Shown piece after piece: positions 62,742 through 64,000 of a stretch of 64,000 nt of DNA. The stretch lies in contig CM074804.1 in the NCBI GenBank assembly GCA_037447605.1, forward strand, positions 7,872,527-7,936,526, given 5' to 3'. How positions within the stretch are numbered: position 1 is the stretch's first letter; every line of letters starts with the position of its first letter. The position numbers and the translations under genes were made by a program. The DNA comes from Zygnema circumcarinatum. Lineage: Eukaryota; Streptophyta; Zygnematophyceae; Zygnematales; Zygnemataceae. A model generated the notes under the pieces. It ran no database searches and was not told the origin of the DNA. It worked only from the letters and a program-made list of their open reading frames with translations.

Positions 62742-63433
62742 ATTGAGCTGAAGTTGCTTCAATTACTTTGCTTTAGACGCTATAGTATCCCGCACGTTCA
62801 TGCGTTCTTCTAACTTCGTTCAATGACCAGAAATTCCCTTGAACTTCAATCTACCTATAACTTATTCCCACGCTCAATAACCTCCACAGCTCCTTCCAAC
62901 AATACTCCTTACCTCTGCATCACGCTCTCATAGCTCCTACATTCCAGCAAACCCCTCTCAAAACGAACTCCCTCGGACCCCTATTCTCTGTGCACAACCA
63001 TTCCAGCCACAAATACCCCCTTTCCTGAGACCCGAGATGCCCCCACCCTCTTCCCCTAAGTCCCTATTCCTTCCATTACGGCCCCGAGCAAGGCGAAAGG
63101 ATATAATATCATCTATGGCAGCTGTGAGCAGTAGCTGGAGCAGGAGCAGGAGCAGGAGCAGGAGCGGCCGTTGCAGGATTTGAACGCGAGCGCGCGCCCT
63201 CCTAGCCGTTAGGCCGCCGCTTCAGGGAGAAGGGGGTGGGGAGGGCGTCACATGTGGCAGTTCCGTGGCCCGTTTTAACTGGATTCGGCACATGTGAATG
63301 GGGCTATTGACTGTGCAGTTTCGTGGTTTCCCGAACTCATCAAAAGTTTTGTAAGGTTCGGTTACCGGTGGTTGGAAACCGTCCAATCGCTGAAAGGTCC
63401 TTTGCGGCCAGTTCCTCGTGGTTCCCCGTTTTG

Positions 63434-63569
63434 TCCATGCACACTTGATGGCCTCGCCATCGTGAGCTCAATGCCATTTTCCCTTCAGTCCAGTCGCTGA
63501 AAGAGTATAAAAAGTGTAATGGATGTGGCATTGGTCTCACGATGGCGAGGCCATCAAATGTACATGGAA
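63434..63569. repeat. Long inverted repeat (hairpin), arms of about 43 bp
   Basis: Left arm 63434-63476 and right arm 63527-63569 are reverse complements with a few mismatches, separated by a loop of about 50 bp. Each arm itself contains the short near-palindrome gatggcctcgccatc. Confidence 0.85.
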
Positions 63570-63650
63570 GAAAGTGGCGAAAGACATAAGGAATAGGAAG
63601 TGACATTGACCTCACAAAAGCGGTGAAAGAGGTTTTTTGAGATCATACAA

Positions 63651-63783
63651 TAGGTGTCAGACTTGACGAAATCTTACGAACACGAAGTTTTCGGAAGAAC
63701 TCCGCCTCAGCAAAACCGCGAAGTCACCGGAGAACTCGTTCTGGCCTAAAACTTACGAATAATTTGTAGTCTGACACCCCCTA
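63651..63783. mobile_element. Second copy of the TA-flanked MITE, diverged
   Basis: About 133 bp between TA dinucleotides. The ends read GGTGTCAGACTT and AGTCTGACACCCCC. The internal segments aaatcttacgaa, ggagaactcgttctgg and aacttacgaa align with the element at 26838-26998. The left end has lost three G residues. Confidence 0.75.
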
Positions 63784-64000
63784 ATATTCTGATCCCTTGT
63801 ATGTATGCCTATGCGGCAGCGTGCCATTGGCGACAAAACATGGTAAAAAAGGAAAAAAAACCACTTTCACAGCTTCAAGTTTGAAGCTTTAGCCCTGATT
63901 TTTTAACGTGAGACAAGAGCCATTAGACTAACTTTAGATGCTCGAAGATCTTTGCTGCTTTCTGGTGGCCATGTTTTCACGTTTCTCTGGAGCATGCATG

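Larger units (their letters stand above)
62742..64000. other. INCENP 5' flank and repeat-bearing window end
   Basis: No gene recognised. A GGAGCA hexamer run lies at 63135-63165, a 43-bp-arm hairpin at 63434-63569 and a MITE copy at 63651-63783. Confidence 0.5.

Noticed and set aside
63165..63225. tRNA-like sequence on the minus strand (GTTCAAATCC B-box and a GCCTAACGGC D-arm-like stretch)
   Set aside because: Only about 57 nt lie between the would-be acceptor strands, there is no room for an anticodon arm, and the T-stem does not pair.
1..64000. CRISPR arrays, rRNA genes, LTR retrotransposons, organelle DNA
   Set aside because: No regularly spaced direct repeats with unique spacers, no rRNA blocks, no LTR pair or reverse transcriptase/integrase motifs, and no chloroplast or mitochondrial genes were seen.

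Overview
The window is nuclear DNA from a plant. It carries spliced genes with GT-AG introns of roughly 80-1,400 bp and plant-specific families: a plant NEMP/PNET2 nuclear-envelope protein, a SLAC/SLAH S-type anion channel, an LRR receptor-like kinase, a phytocystatin and an INCENP/WYR homologue. Arabidopsis-type telomere units (TTTAGGG) are scattered through it. Divergence of the proteins from flowering-plant sequences, long GA/CT tracts, GC-rich first exons and fairly compact genes suggest a non-seed streptophyte (bryophyte, lycophyte or streptophyte alga). That placement is inference; I cannot name the species. All exon models were built by hand from reading frame, splice dinucleotides, phase continuity and family knowledge; no transcript data were available.

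Layout: (1) 160-3268 (+) NEMP/PNET2-like membrane protein. (2) 4832-8421 (-) SLAC/SLAH anion channel with a long cytosolic N-terminus and a 10-base N gap in intron 2. (3) 9295-11898 (-) ankyrin-repeat plus BTB protein. (4) 13210-26189 (-) LRR receptor-like kinase with about twenty LRR exons of 69-72 nt and an apparently active kinase domain. (5) 26190-28735, a repeat-rich divergent intergenic region with a TA-flanked MITE. (6) 28736-44901 (+) a 34-exon gene for a protein of about 2,377 residues of the RME-8/GRV2 family with four IWN repeats but no visible J domain. (7) 46984-47786 (-) a small twin-CX9C protein (DUF3128/EMI1 type). (8) 49667-52632 (+) mitochondrial carrier (SLC25). (9) 53876-54519 (-) phytocystatin. 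(10) 55772-62741 (-) INCENP homologue of about 1,779 residues. The right end (62742-64000) holds a long hairpin and a second, diverged copy of the MITE.

The genes do not form a pathway; they are independent neighbours. Themes are membrane signalling (receptor kinase, anion channel), endomembrane traffic (RME-8-like), nuclear envelope and mitosis (NEMP, INCENP), and mitochondria (carrier, twin-CX9C protein). The most unusual items are the J-less RME-8-like protein, the two-copy TA-flanked MITE family, an array of thirteen W-box-like TTGAC[C/T] motifs abutting a splice acceptor in the receptor-kinase gene, an antisense exon-like fragment resembling a gamma-tubulin complex protein inside an RME-8 intron, and clusters of CCACGTGGC G-boxes at the 5' ends of three genes.
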